From assembly GCF_026262505.1 (NCBI RefSeq), contig NC_067206.1, positions 23,327,896 through 23,391,895 of the forward strand: 64,000 bases of DNA, in the 5' to 3' direction. This DNA is from Trichomonas vaginalis G3 (Eukaryota; Parabasalia; Trichomonadida; Trichomonadidae). Both the position numbers and the translations under genes were made by a program. The notes below the pieces were generated by a model that saw only the letters and a list, made by a program, of their open reading frames with translations, had not been told where the DNA came from and made no database searches. Of this stretch, positions 40,930-53,492 are shown one piece after another (position 1 is the first letter of the stretch; each line of letters starts with the position of its first letter).

Positions 40930-41220
40930 ATAAGGTAAATTGTCTTGTCAAATCCTTCTGGCATTCCGAGTCCTTCCTTCTGGCATTCCGAGTCCTTCCT
41001 TCCGACAAAAGAAAAAAAATTCCCGACAACTGGAAAAAAATTTCCCGACAACTGGAAAAAAATTTCCTGTTGTTCGTCCGTAAACCATTCAAATTTTCGA
41101 AAATTGAGAACTTTTGTCGACACTTCAGAAAAAGTTTTTCCTTCCGACAGAAAAAGTTTTTCCTTCCGACAGAAAAAGTTTTCCTTCCGACAGGACACAA
41201 ACGGATTGACTGACGTTCCT
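40930..41220. repeat. Three short tandem repeats
   Basis: CTTCTGGCATTCCGAGTCC twice, CGACAACTGGAAAAAAATTT three times and GACAGAAAAAGTTTTTCCTT three times, with units of about 22-23 bases. Several overlapping frames run through them by chance. Confidence 0.7.
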
Positions 41221-41279
41221 CTTCCTGAATGTCTTCCAAAGCCAAAAGAACCGAAAAGCTGCAGAACCACAACAGACTA

Positions 41280-43570
41280 AGACTAACACTTACATTTTCA
41301 AGCTTGACTTTTTACAATTTGAACTTGTTTGCGTAGATGAATTCTGAAAGAAGTATGAGGGTCTTGTATGACTTTGTACTTCTCCCATAGTTCATGTCTG
41401 TCAAACTACCTGCCATGGACTCTTCATAATTTCCATGAAATCTCTTCGGACAAATCCGCGGGAAAAGTACAATGTCAGTGAAGTATTCTCTTTACATCCT
41501 TACTTAAACTCTTGGCTGTCTGTACACAAATGACAAACTGAAATGTTTAAAGTGTCTGAGCTTCTTAAGAATTCGACAACATTACTCTGTTCTCTATTCT
41601 TTAACAAAGGATGAGAGCGAAAAAATCATCTAAGATAAGAAACATCTGTGAGGGATACGTTTTCCAATCGTAAGATGCAATTTCTTCGAAATGTATTCTA
41701 TCTCTTCTGTTTGTTTTTGAAGTGTTTCTTCTCTAATATTCTTGCATTTCCTCATTTGGGTCTTTAAACTTAGAATTGACAACTTCATTATAGCATTGTA
41801 CTTCAAAACTCTTCTTTGGTACTTCTTTATCCAATCTAACAACTCAGAGTCTTTTATACATACTAACTTAGACCTTTTTATAAATCTTTGAACGAATTGA
41901 CGGTTTGGTCAAATTGACCCGAAGTACTACAAATAACGCAACTAACTCATAGAATGGGTCTCTTCTCATCTAGTTCTTGTTGTCTGTGCAGCATTTTAAA
42001 GATAAGTGAAAGTCTTACCGACCCAGTGGTGCAATTAGACCTGTTATACCATTCTGAGCAAATAAGAAACTTGTCATGTATAGGCTTTATCTGAGCATTT
42101 TTCTAATTTCACCTTGTTCTGTTTAAAAACATTCTCAAAATTTTTGTCAATTCAGCCAAACTTTTTTTCTAACATATTTTTAGAAAAATATAAAAATTTT
42201 ATCTTTTTTGAAAATGTCTAGCGATTCGCCAATCTATATTCGAGACAAAGCTTTTCGACAGCAAAACAATCTTCTCGACCATTAAAATCTACATAGTGTA
42301 AACAAGAAAGGTAATTTGTTTAAAGTTCTGTTTCTGAATATGGACAAGAACCATAAAACATTAAGCAGAGAAGGTCTTAAAAAATTTGTCAATGACAGAA
42401 CTTTTGACAGAGATGACGCCTCTTGGAAAGAATGAAGGTCCAACATAAAATTCTTAGGAATGCAAAGAAACACATGCGCTGTTCTTGAAGATGAGATAGA
42501 ACAGAATAGAAGAGCTATTAAAGACAAAGGAACTTTTACAAAAATATGGTTCTGAGAACAGGTTTGACATAAACTTTCACCAGGGAGAAGAAGAAAAGAA
42601 AGAAGAGAAGTAAGAGAAGAAAAGAGACCAGTTCCAGAGAAAAGAAAATTTGACATGTAAAAAATAAAATTGTATTTTTTTAGAACATTTTGGTCAATGT
42701 CAATGTTCTCTTCCTCTTTAGGACAGTAAAACAACTGGCTTTAGACTCTAAAATCTTTTTACCCAAATTACCTTGAACTTCTACAACTTTTAGACTCATA
42801 TAATATTCATAGGTTCTGTCGCTTTCTTTTGGTTCATAAGGTATAACAAGTTGTATGCTTTGCCTTCTTTAAGTTTGTGAGAACCTTCTGTCAAAAACTT
42901 TCTTTGGACTGCTAAACAACCTTCATGTCTAAGTCTTCAAATTTCCACCATTTTAGTCACAAAGCAAACTATAACTGGTTCGATGATTCAAACTTTGCTG
43001 AATTGAAGACTTTTTCAAATGTATATGTAGAAGTAAACATTCAAATATGTGAATGGGTCTAGTTCTCGCTTTAATCCGCTGACATGTACTGTTACTGAGA
43101 TGAATTTTCGTCATCTATTCTATCGGATTTAAAAAAATATTTTCTTTTTTAAAATTTACTCAGAAAAATTTATTTTCTTTCGATAATTTGCCATTCCGAA
43201 CTTCGAAAAGATGTTTCTATACCAGCCAGTAGAATCTTTCATCAGAGCTTGGTCTTGATTGATCGGTTTTCATGACCAAAAAAATTTTCATATTTCTTCA
43301 TGACTAGAGAGCCACTTTTTAATTCATTACATTTTCACATCTTAAACAACAATCTACTACCAGAATAGCCGCCTATATCTCCATATATACGTATAATCTC
43401 AATAAGGTCTCTATTATGAATCTTGTTTTCTGTTTGTAGAAATTTCGCATTTTCTCGTCCTCAATTTACTGCTTTCCTAATGGTCTCAATCACTTCTTTT
43501 ATTTGTGCCTTAAACCAAAGAATCAGTGGGCAACGTAGTAGGGGCTCTGAGCGCTAGTGTAAAAAGTTAA
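41280..43570. other. Degraded or noisy right part of element C
   Basis: Only scraps of coding sense remain. A coiled-coil piece lies on the minus strand at 41630-41842 (EETLQKQTEEIEYISKKLHL), a plus-strand start at 42214 (MSSDSPIYIRDKAFRQQNNL), and minus-strand sense appears at about 42720-43000. Upstream-type motifs with long A/T runs recur near 42180, 43130 and 43570. No function assignable. Confidence 0.45.
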
Positions 43571-43772
43571 TAAAAAAAAAAAATTTTTTCTGTTCATCTT
43601 TTTCTATCGGGATAAAAAAAAATATTTTTTTTAAACTTTATATCCTCAGAAAAATATCTTGCTCTATAGGCGAACTCACCATAACTTGTGAGACTGACGT
43701 TCCGGGCAGACACACCACCCAGCATCTATAGCACTCCAGTAATGATATCTGGGCGACAATCCATATTTCTTT

Positions 43773-43797
43773 NNNNNNNNNNNNNNNNNNNNNNNNN
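43773..43797. other. Assembly gap (25 N)
   Basis: Run of unknown bases; flanks may not be truly adjacent. Confidence 0.99.
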
Positions 43798-44560
43798 GCA
43801 TCTGGCATTCAAGGACTTAATGGGCTCCGATTGTATTTCCGAAACGGCGGTTTTACACCAGGCAGTGTGTGCCCTGAAACCTTTCTCTTTCCCGCGGCCG
43901 CATTCGACCTTTGTTGAAATTCATGCGGCCATTGGACCAAAAACAGTTGGACACATACAAGGGCCAACGATGAACATCGAAACAATCAGAGAAGAACCAG
44001 CACGAAGCCCAGAACAAGCTTATCACAAACAAATACCCAACGAATTCTTGTAAAGAAAGCATCAACAGCGCTCTACGGCCCGGTCCGAATATTCTCACCC
44101 CCACTCGCCTGTTAAATATGGGAATGTTCCTATTCAAATCAAAAGTGTCTCTTAAGCCTTTTGGAAGCTGCTCAGTTTTTCAAATCATCCTCCTCCCAGT
44201 ACCTTAACTCTGCTGCGCCGCGAGGATGCAGACATTTCGCTCGCAATGGAAGATGCAGCTCCAAAGACTGAGGAAACACCAGAGACCCAAAAAGTGATAA
44301 AAGCTTATTCGGTGCCGTACTTTGAACGCTTTTTCGAGATGCTCCCATGCACTGCATCCTCACTCTGCAAGAAACCTCTCAATATTCCATTATCCGGCTC
44401 GGATAAACAGAACTCCACTTCGACCGGTGCCAGATTAAGTACTCGCTGCACTCACTAGGAGCCAGTCACAGAGAATAGCCACCAACTGAACCGTGCCCCT
44501 GACCACTGCTCCCCTTTGCAAACGAAAATAGAGTTGAGCTTAGAATTCACTTGCGCAGAA
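43798..44560. other. Higher-GC stretch of unknown nature
   Basis: Base composition is clearly richer in G and C than its surroundings (for example GCGGCCGCATTCGACC near 43893). Several short frames on both strands; none resembles a known protein. It may be a decayed mobile element or foreign or misassembled sequence. Confidence 0.35.
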
Positions 44561-47500
44561 CTTTAAGAAGTAATTATTCTTTAAATATACATTCATTACT
44601 CACAATCCATCATTATAACAGTTTTCAGACTTTTGAGAGAACAATTCTTACTTCTTGTGATCTTTTTTGGAAATAGAAATTCCTAAAGAATGCCCTCCGA
44701 CTCTGAATACTTGGAGTATTGTCGGCTTTGATTTCCTTATAACAGGAAACACTAATCTAGTTCAGGTGTATGTAAAAAGCCTAACTATAGGTCTTGTTAT
44801 TCACCCCTCACTTCACCGCAGAGATTGAGATATGAAATTACACTGTTAATCAAGCAAAAGACCAGACAACGCCAACGAAGCATTTAATTATACGTGTATT
44901 TAACGGAATTACCAATTTTTTTTAGAATCCGTTGATTACAATACAGAAAAAAGGAAATTTTTTTTATTTTTTTCCACAGTTTTTTGGCCCAAAAACTCCA
45001 CAAATTAGAGTGGAACCCTACAGCGTCTCACATACTGTCGTCTCCTCCCTATAACAACTCACATCACTCTGAAATCCTTGAAGATTTTTAGGTCACTCTT
45101 GGAATTTCAAGGAGTACGGGTGAAAAAAGTGTCCATACCTTTTAAAAATTAAACCTTAAATTGTTATTATTCGATATTTTTTTCAGTATTAACCTGTGTT
45201 AAATTTTTCCCGGTTGATAATATTTGATCACCGATCCTGAGGTTTGATTCTTTCCGGTTGAGCATTTTTAACCATTTGATTTTAAGTGACACAGTAATTA
45301 TATATAAATTTTCATTATTTTTAATCTCGAAATGAGTATTAATTAAAATATCTTTCTATGTGTTTTCTGTTTTTGATGTGATTCTGAATTTTGGGGTTTC
45401 CCAACTTCCTTTTCCAAAAATACTTGCATGTTTTATGATCTTGCTGGTGGACTTTGGGAAGCTTTTGCTTTTACTGTGATTAAATCACAGGAAGTCAACG
45501 CGGCCTCTGTCCCAACAGAGTAAGAACCGGTCTCCTAAAACGCAAATATGTCAATTATTCATGTTCGTAGTCCCCTATGCACAGGAGAAAATTTCCAGGG
45601 TTAAGAACCAAATTGGACGTAAGTGTCTTATTCTATAAGCAACATGTTAACTGAAGAACACTTGTCATCAATATCACGGGTTGAAATGGTGGTTCACATT
45701 ACGCTGGCAAGTCAAACCTTTTATTTACAACCAAATGGATCCACCGTGTTATATTCTAAATATTACGGGTTCGGGGATAAAGCAATTTCTTGTCTCAAAA
45801 GCATTTTTTTGATTATATGTCGGAATATACATATAACACACAGAAACCGATGACAATTTCATTGTCGCCTCGCCGTTTCTCATCATCTGATCTCTATAAA
45901 GCAAAACAAACTTTTGTATCGCCCACTTGATGAGCATATGCACAACAGAGTTTATCCAATACGACTCCTCTACCACTTCTTTGATGCATTTGTTGCAAAT
46001 TAATTTACAGGAGACTGCCCAGCGCATAATCTCGTTCAATTTTGTATACAATGGATTTTTTCCGGACGTTTACAATTACATATATGCTATGTTTGCTGCA
46101 ATAAGACATTGGATTGCCATAGCAAGTTCGATAACCATCTCCCACGTCCGAATCGTTCCCTGTGGTCCACTCCTGTAGTGGTCTCCTCTTCTATCATGCT
46201 TTTATAAGCTCACGGACAAGAGTTGCTTCAATTGGTTGTTGCTCCCTGTGGCCATCCACCAGCATCATTCTACAGCTTAACAATTTGAAACAAGTCAAAC
46301 CACAATTTTTCCCCTCAGTTTGCTATTTTTCTCACGGAACCCCCTAGACACTTTCTCTTGATAAAAAATTTCGAAGAATGTTTGGATGAATTCTGGAGTT
46401 TGCCACTGGATCCACAGCATTGGGAGCGCTGACCTGTGTCCCGCTAAACATTATGCCGCGCCGAGTATTAGAGGACGGACTTTCCTCTTTGCGCAGCTGC
46501 AGTTGGTGCGTCCTGTCGCATTGTTTTTGACGGCGCATGTGTGGCAAAAGTTTGGAACGCTATTTGACGCAATCCACAGATATTTTTTGGAGAATCTTCT
46601 ATTCTAGCAATGGACTTTTACATTACGTGCAAGATGCGATACGACACATGCAGAATACTGGCTGAAGAGTCCTGAATGAAACCATATGAGTTCTCTTCTG
46701 ACAACAATCTTAGAAGAAGAAGAATCGCTCGCGCTCTTGAGTATCTTCGTGATAAACAATGCGAGAAGAACCAAAGAACATTTGGATGATGTAATGTGGA
46801 GAACGGTGATCTTATCTATACCGAAAAATGGCTCACCAAAGGTACATTTTTGGCGCCAAAATTTTGATTTTTTCTGAATCGTTTCTATTAGATATATTAT
46901 TTAATATCAAATATTCCTTTATACTTGCCTCATATATAATTAATCCCCATTTTTCTATCATATTATCCAATCCTTCTGAATGAATTTTTTTAATGTTTGA
47001 GTCTTCAAATTCAATATGTTCTTAACTATTTTCATTCCATTATTATCCTAGAAAAAATATAAAAGTTTTTAGAATAAAAATGTCTTGTATGTGTAAAATA
47101 ATTGAAACAATATCTAGATGAAAGACACTTCTCCAGAAGAGACTTGATATTGATTTGGCTTGTAAAAGCCCATCACAAAAATCAACGACGATTATATGCT
47201 GAGTTAAGTTACAAACTGATAAGTTGCGCCGGAAACGCCTAAAAAATAATACTGAAGGCCTGCCCGAATTATCTTATAATCAACACTTTAAAGATTCCTA
47301 GAAATTTCCAAATAACCTAAAAGTATAACAATGCTACCAGACGATTACTCATTCTCGACGATTAAAAATCTCATCATGGAAATACTAGATCATAAGCGCT
47401 TTCATTTATATTAATTTAATTTTATAAAAATTTCAAATTTAATCAAATTTAACACACATGAAAATATACTGCATTGAAGCGTTTTTGACGATTACTTCAT

Positions 47501-48670
47501 TACGATGAAGGTTTCCAAACTTATGAGTTAACTGTCAGACCATTAACTCAAAGTTTGGAAGTCTTGAATAAGGGAAATTTTAGGCTATGAGTACTGATTA
47601 TATCATCCAGTGTCTCTCATTAACCTTTGCCATTTCCATTAGAAATCGTGAGAAACTTTGTCCGGCATAACCTATTGATGCTGGACCAAAGTTTTCCTCT
47701 CCCATCTACTTAGAAATGAATAGGGCAAGAGTATATAGTACCACTATATATCTACTTTCTGCCCTTTTCCTTCTTACCCCAATAAAGACTTCCAACTCTT
47801 TTTTTTCCCCCAATTTTCCCCTAAATTTATTCTTATATAAGATATAAATGAAAATGCCTAATATCCAATTCACAAAAAATTGCCATTGGATTTTTTTAAT
47901 AAAAATTGCCCGCGCAATTTAAACGGTTTTCTGTTCACTTTTGTAGCCCATTGCAGGTTACGGACAACAGTGGAGCAACAGGGTGATTTTCGATGAATAC
48001 ATCGCGGCAATCACCTTCCTTCATCTTCAACTTAATAGCAAACATTTGTTCTTGGCGTAAATCGATAAAAATGACCGAATTGATGACAATCGTCATCAAG
48101 CTCTCCATCACTCGTTGGACGATTCCAATATGCGGATTATTAAGTTCAAGGTCGCTTAATCGATTTTGTGAGCCCATGATATTTAGAGCAGTCATAAGAA
48201 TTCTCACTTACGAAAGGGGCAGGTAAATTCAGATTGTTGAGTTCAAAGGGAGCCTTTCAAAGAATCACGTGCGATAATATCTGAATATATAACTGTCAAC
48301 ACATTTTGAGGAAATTCTGTCGGAAAGCCCCGAACTCCCCTGAGGATTGAAGCCCTCAACTGTTCCCTTATTTCGCATCTTTGTAAGGGCAATTATAAAT
48401 TCTGGCACATAAGGAACGTTGAAAAGGAACGAGTAACGCAATATTTAGGATAATTTGGACTTTTTTTAAATTCAAGACAATAAACAGTATATTTTTGATC
48501 TGGTTGTAAGCTTATTTACGTTGAAGCTATATTACTTGAACGTATCAACATTCAAAGGTATTACTGCCTATTATTGGAGAACAAATTTAGTTAATTTTCA
48601 CCATGCAAAATCTAATACAATTTGCATTTCCTTAATGATAATCAATTTTTCACAAACTGTATTCCTGTAG
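44561..48670. repeat. Noisy inverted relative of 5.7-6.4 kb with 2.8 kb extra
   Basis: About 45110-45360 and 48200-48680 match 6400-6170 and 5890-5690 in reverse complement. Between them lie about 2.8 kb absent from the other copy. Minus-strand helical peptides such as NPHIGIVQRVMESLMTIVIN (47935-48207) suggest remains of a larger gene. No confident gene call is possible in this quality of sequence. Confidence 0.5.
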
Positions 48671-51600
48671 GAGATCTCCGCTGATGAATACTCAAACTTC
48701 GCGCTATTAGTCATTATCCATTTTGAAAAAATTGTAGTCCTGATAAATTGTGAAGAATTTCTTGAATAGCTACTTATCTATATAAAGTTATAAATTTGGC
48801 TATCTCTATGTAGTCATTTCCTCCCTGCCCATGATATCAAGCTTGGCTATTAGTCTTTATCCATTGTTGAAAATGTATTGTAAATTGTAGGAATAATTCT
48901 GGAATCTACTACTATTAAAAATATAATTGTTATCTATGTATATTCTCCCTGCATGATATCAAGATTGGCTATTAGTCTTTATCATTTTGGAAAATTGTAT
49001 TGTTAAATTGTATAGAATTTCTTGAATACCTACTACTATAAAATATAATTGCTTATCTATGTATTATTCTCCCTGCATGATATCAAGACTTGCTATTAGT
49101 CTTTATCCATTTTTGAAAAAATTGTGATTGTCAAAAATTTGTAAGTTAATTTGAATCTATCCTACACTAATCATAAAATATTAAATTAGCTTATCTATGT
49201 ATATTCTCCCTGCATGATATCAGACTTGGCTATTAGTTCTTTATCCCATTTTTGAAAAATTATGTATTGTAAAAGTTGTAATGAATTTCTGATACTACTA
49301 CTATAAAATATAATTGCTATCTTATGTATATTCTCCCTGCTATATCAAAGACTTGCTATTAGTCTTTATCCATTTTTGAAAATTGTATTTGTAAATTGTA
49401 AGAATTTCTGAATACTATATCTATAAAATATAATTGCTATCTATGTATATTCTCCTGCATGATATCAAGACTTGGCTATTAGTCTTTATCCCATCTTTTT
49501 TTGAAAAATATGTATGTAAAATTGTAGATATTCTTTGATATACTAAACTCTATAACAAGATAATTGTTATCTATCTGTATATTCTCTGATGATATCAAGA
49601 CTTGGGCTATGTCCTTTATCCATTTTTGAAATTGTATTGTAAATTGTAAAATTTTGCTAATATATTACTACTAAAAATATAATTGCTTATCTATGTAATT
49701 CTCCCCGCACTGCATTATCAAGACTTTGGTATTAATCTTTATCCATTTTGAAAATGTTATTGTAAATTGTAAGAATTTCTGAATACTACTACTATTAAAA
49801 TATAATTGTCTTATCTATGTATATTCTCCTCATGATGAATATCAAGACTTGGGCTATTAATCTTTATCCATTTTTAAAAATTGTATCTGTAAATTGTAAA
49901 GAACTTCTGTCAGATTACTACTACTTATAAAAACTATAATTGCATTATCTATCGTATACTATTCTCCCTGCATGATTATCAAGATGGCTATAGTCTTTAT
50001 CATTTTGAAAATTGTATTGTAAATTGTAGAATTTCTGAATACTACTACTATAAAAATAATTGCTTATCTATGTAATTCTCCCTGCATGATATCAAGACTT
50101 GGCTATTAGTCCTTATCCATTTTGAAAATTGTATTGTAAATTGTAAGAATTCTGAATACTTACTACATAAAATATAATTGCTTATCTATGTATATTTCCT
50201 GCATGATATCAAGACTTGGCTATTAGTCTTTATCCTTTTGAAATGTGTTATTGTAAATTTAAAATTTCTGAATACTACTACTATAAAAATATAATGCTTA
50301 TCTATGTATATTCTTCCCTGCTCATATCAATACTTCTTTATCCATTTTTGAAAATTGTATTGTAAATTGTAAGAATTTCATGAATACTACTACTATAAAA
50401 TATAATTGCTTATCTATGTATATTCTCCCTGCATGATATCAAGACTTGGCTATTAGTCTTTATCCATTTTTGAAAATTGTATTGTAAATTGTAAGAATTT
50501 CTGAATACTACTACTATAAAATATAATTGCTTATCTATGTATATTCTCCCTGCATGATATCAAGACTTGGCTATTAGTCTTTATCCATTTTTTGAAATTG
50601 TATTGTAAATTGTAAGAATTTCTGAATACTACTACTATAAAATATAATTGCTTATCTATGTATATTCTCCCTGCATGATATCAAGACTTGGCTATTAGTC
50701 TTTATCCATTTTTGAAAATTGTATTGTAAATTGTAAGAATTTCTGAATACTACTACTATAAAATATAATTGCTTATCTATGTATATTCTCCCTGCATGAT
50801 ATCAAGACTTGGCTATTAGTCTTTATCCATTTTTGAAAATTGTATTGTAAATTGTAAGAATTTCTGAATACTACTACTATAAAATATAATTGCTTATCTA
50901 TGTATATTCTCCCTGCATGATATCAAGACTTGGCTATTAGTCTTTATCCATTTTTGAAAATTGTATTGTAAATTGTAAGAATTTCTGAATACTACTACTA
51001 TAAAATATAATTGCTTATCTATGTATATTCTCCCTGCATGATATCAAGACTTGGCTATTAGTCTTTATCCATTTTTGAAAATTGTATTGTAAATTGTAAG
51101 AATTTCTGAATACTACTACTATAAAATATAATTGCTTATCTATGTATATTCTCCCTGCATGATATCAAGACTTGGCTATAAGTCTTTATCCATTTTTGAA
51201 AATTGTATTGTAAATTGTAAGAATTTCTGAATACTACTACTATAAAAATATAATTGCTTATCTATGTATATTCTCCCTGCATGATATCAAGACTTGGCTA
51301 TAAGTCTTTATCCATTTTTGAAAATTGTATTGTAAATTGTAAGAATTTCTGAATACTACTACTATATAAAATATAATTGCTTATCTATGTATATTCTCCT
51401 GCATGATATCAAGACTTGGCTATTAGTCTTTATCCATTTTTGAAAATTGTATTGTAAATTGTAAGAATTTCTGAATACTACTACTATAAAATATAATTGC
51501 TTATCTATGTATATTCTCCCTGCATGATATCAAGACTTGGCTATTAGTCTTTATCCATTTTTGAAAATTGTATTGTAAATTGTAAGAATTTCTGAATACT

Positions 51601-52033
51601 ACTACTATAAAATATAATTGCTTATCTATGTATATTCTCCCTGCATGATATCAAGACTTGGCTATTAGTCTTTATCCATTTTTGAAAATTGTATTGTAAA
51701 TTGTAAGAATTTCTGAATACTACTACTATAAAATATAATTGCTTATCTATGTATATTCTCCCTGCATGATATCAAGACTTGGCTATAAGTCTTTATCCAT
51801 TTTTGAAAATTGTATTGTAAATTGTAAGAATTTCTGAATACTACTACTATAAAATATAATTGCTTATCTATGTATATTCTCCCTGCATGATATCAAGACT
51901 TGGCTATTAGTCTTTATCCATTTTTGAAAATTGTATTGTAAATTGTAAGAATTTCTGAATACTACTACTATAAAATATAATTGCTTATCTATGTATATTC
52001 TCCCTGCATGATATCAAGACTTGGCTATAAGTC
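48671..52033 (+). repeat. 121-bp tandem array, about 28 units
   Basis: The unit contains GCATGATATCAAGACTTGGC and TAGTCTTTATCCATTTTTG. Units from about 50340 to 52033 are almost identical; units before 50340 differ by scattered small indels. The array is inverted with respect to the short one at 5401-5700. Element D is inserted in its last unit. Confidence 0.93.
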
Positions 52034-52660
52034 AGTTAGTAAACATATCAAGTGTACTGTGGCACTGCGTTCCACCTTACCCATTATATGTGAATTTGAC
52101 ACTTTACGAAACCGTTAACGTATATTTTACAACACAAACGACAACACTAACTTAACCTTAAATATTTACAAAGCCGCCAACCACTTCACCTCACTAATGT
52201 AAAAATAAACGTTCTCACTTACAAAAGTATTGCAACTCCTCCCATTGCTGTGCTTCACATAACAGCTCATAATCTTCTGACTCACTTTCTTCTTCATATA
52301 GGTCAAAATCACTGTCAAAATAAATGTTAGTAAGTTTTGACAAAGCTAATGAAACACGTTACCGTTTGTATCGTATGCTTGTATAAACTTTCCATTCTTC
52401 ATTCCTTCATAAACGCTCAAACTAACTTTACCCTTTCTCCCTCGTATCTGATAGAATGTATTTCAACGAAGGAACGAAGAACAAATTCTTGAACTCATGA
52501 CCGTTGTAGTTTGTTATCTCAATAGTTTTCGTCATTTATATAAAAATAAAATAAAAAATAAACTTAAAAAATAAACTTAAAAATTAATGATATCACCACC
52601 CTCACACGTATGAAAACATAGCACAAAAATAAATTTAGGTGAAGTGGTGAGATCTCACCT
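52034..52660 (+). repeat. TIR of element D
   Basis: 52034-52260 and 52600-52660 match the end of element A in reverse complement; the 340 bases between are found only here. The palindrome GGTGAGATCTCACC is at 52646-52659. Confidence 0.75.
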
Positions 52661-52688
52661 CTTTTTTCACCCACTTGAATTCATTGCT

Positions 52689-52907
52689 TTATAACTCTTC
52701 TAGCTTCTTCTTAAGTTCAGCAATGTTGTCCTCATGAAGTTTAATCTTTCTCAAAATTCCTTCTTTATCTAATGGTTGCTTTATCTTTCTAAACTGAACT
52801 CTACCATCCTTCATAGTATGAATGTAAAAACCTTCTGGAATAGTTCCTGATTTAATGTATTCTACCAAAAACTTTTGTTTCATTGCTTCAGTGACTTTAT
52901 TTGTCAT
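52689..52907 (-). CDS. Small TIR-encoded protein, element D copy
   Basis: 72 residues from ATG 52907, nearly identical to the 78-residue product at 4267-4503 (MTNKVTEAMKQKFLVEYIKS; one conservative change at residue 5). The same central FYIHTMKDGRVQFRKIK and C-terminal charged helix are present. Its preservation in two separate elements suggests it is in use. Function unknown. Confidence 0.7.
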   Translation of the reverse strand: MTNKVTEAMKQKFLVEYIKSGTIPEGFYIHTMKDGRVQFRKIKQPLDKEGILRKIKLHEDNIAELKKKLEEL

Positions 52908-52952
52908 TTCAATCAAATAAAAATTTTAATATTAAATAAAAATAACGTTATT

Positions 52953-53200
52953 TTTTCAGTAAGGAAACGCAGGAGTTTTACGATTTATTTGAGGAGTAGG
53001 TTCTGGTTTAAATGTTGGAGTCGGTTTAGGAGTTGACTTTTGAACAGGAGTTTGTACTTCCATAGGTTCAGGAGTCATTGAAGGTTTTGCTTGTGAAGGC
53101 GTTGTGTTTTGGCGAAGGTGTTGGAGTTTGTTTAACTTCAGCTACTTCAGTATTATTTACAACATTTGCTTTATTTCTTTTCAACATCATACTACTGCTC
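52953..53200 (-). pseudogene. Pro/Thr-rich tail protein region
   Basis: Minus-strand sequence encodes runs of Pro, Thr and Lys of the kind TPKPTPTFKPEPTPQINRK, ending AFPY. This resembles the Pro-rich tail (NPTPQPY) of the amphipathic peptide of element C. It appears broken. Possibly a capsid-associated peptide. Confidence 0.4.
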
Positions 53201-53218
53201 CTGCTGTAGCTAGCAAAC

Positions 53219-53416
53219 CTAGTGGGAGACCATATTTATATAAGGACTTGACCAAATGCTATTTTTGACAGGAGCTGGTGGAACACCTAACCTTGGTGAG
53301 ACTGCTCTTTGCCATTGTGCAGCTCGTAAGAAATATTCAATAGGTGCTCCATAATCGTTTGGTAAAGTTTGTTTCATAGATGGTGAAGGTTCACGAGAGC
53401 TTGATGAAGAACTCAT
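53219..53416 (-). CDS. Unknown 65-residue Ser-rich protein
   Basis: Starts MSSSSSSREPSPSMKQTLPN and includes PIEYFLRAAQWQRAVSPRLG. It lies just after the capsid gene in the same direction, about 75 bases away. No family known. Perhaps a minor virion component. Confidence 0.4.
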   Translation of the reverse strand: MSSSSSSREPSPSMKQTLPNDYGAPIEYFLRAAQWQRAVSPRLGVPPAPVKNSIWSSPYINMVSH

Positions 53417-53492
53417 TTATAAGCTTTAAAAATAAACGTTCATCCTTTATTCCTCACTGTCGTCAGTGCTAAGTTATAGTCATCTAATCTTA

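Larger units (their letters stand above)
32960..43570. mobile_element. Element C: Polinton-like/virus-like element (borders uncertain)
   Basis: It starts with repeats near 32970 and runs through methyltransferase, amphipathic peptide, penton-like, fibre, coiled-coil and KilA-N/T5orf172 genes, then fades into damaged or noisy sequence toward 43.57 kb. No TIR pair or target duplication could be found. Gene families and palindromes are shared with A and D. The first 5 kb look largely whole; the rest has many breaks, part of which may be sequencing error. Confidence 0.7.

Noticed and set aside
40815-41280. Several overlapping frames of 100-150 codons on both strands
   Set aside because: All pass through three short tandem repeats in noisy sequence; none has support over the others.
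43688-44053. Frame spanning the N gap
   Set aside because: It contains unknown bases and no recognisable domain.
45623-46877. Host genes in short frames at 45.6-46.9 kb
   Set aside because: Frames are short, overlapping on both strands, in error-prone sequence, and match no family by eye.
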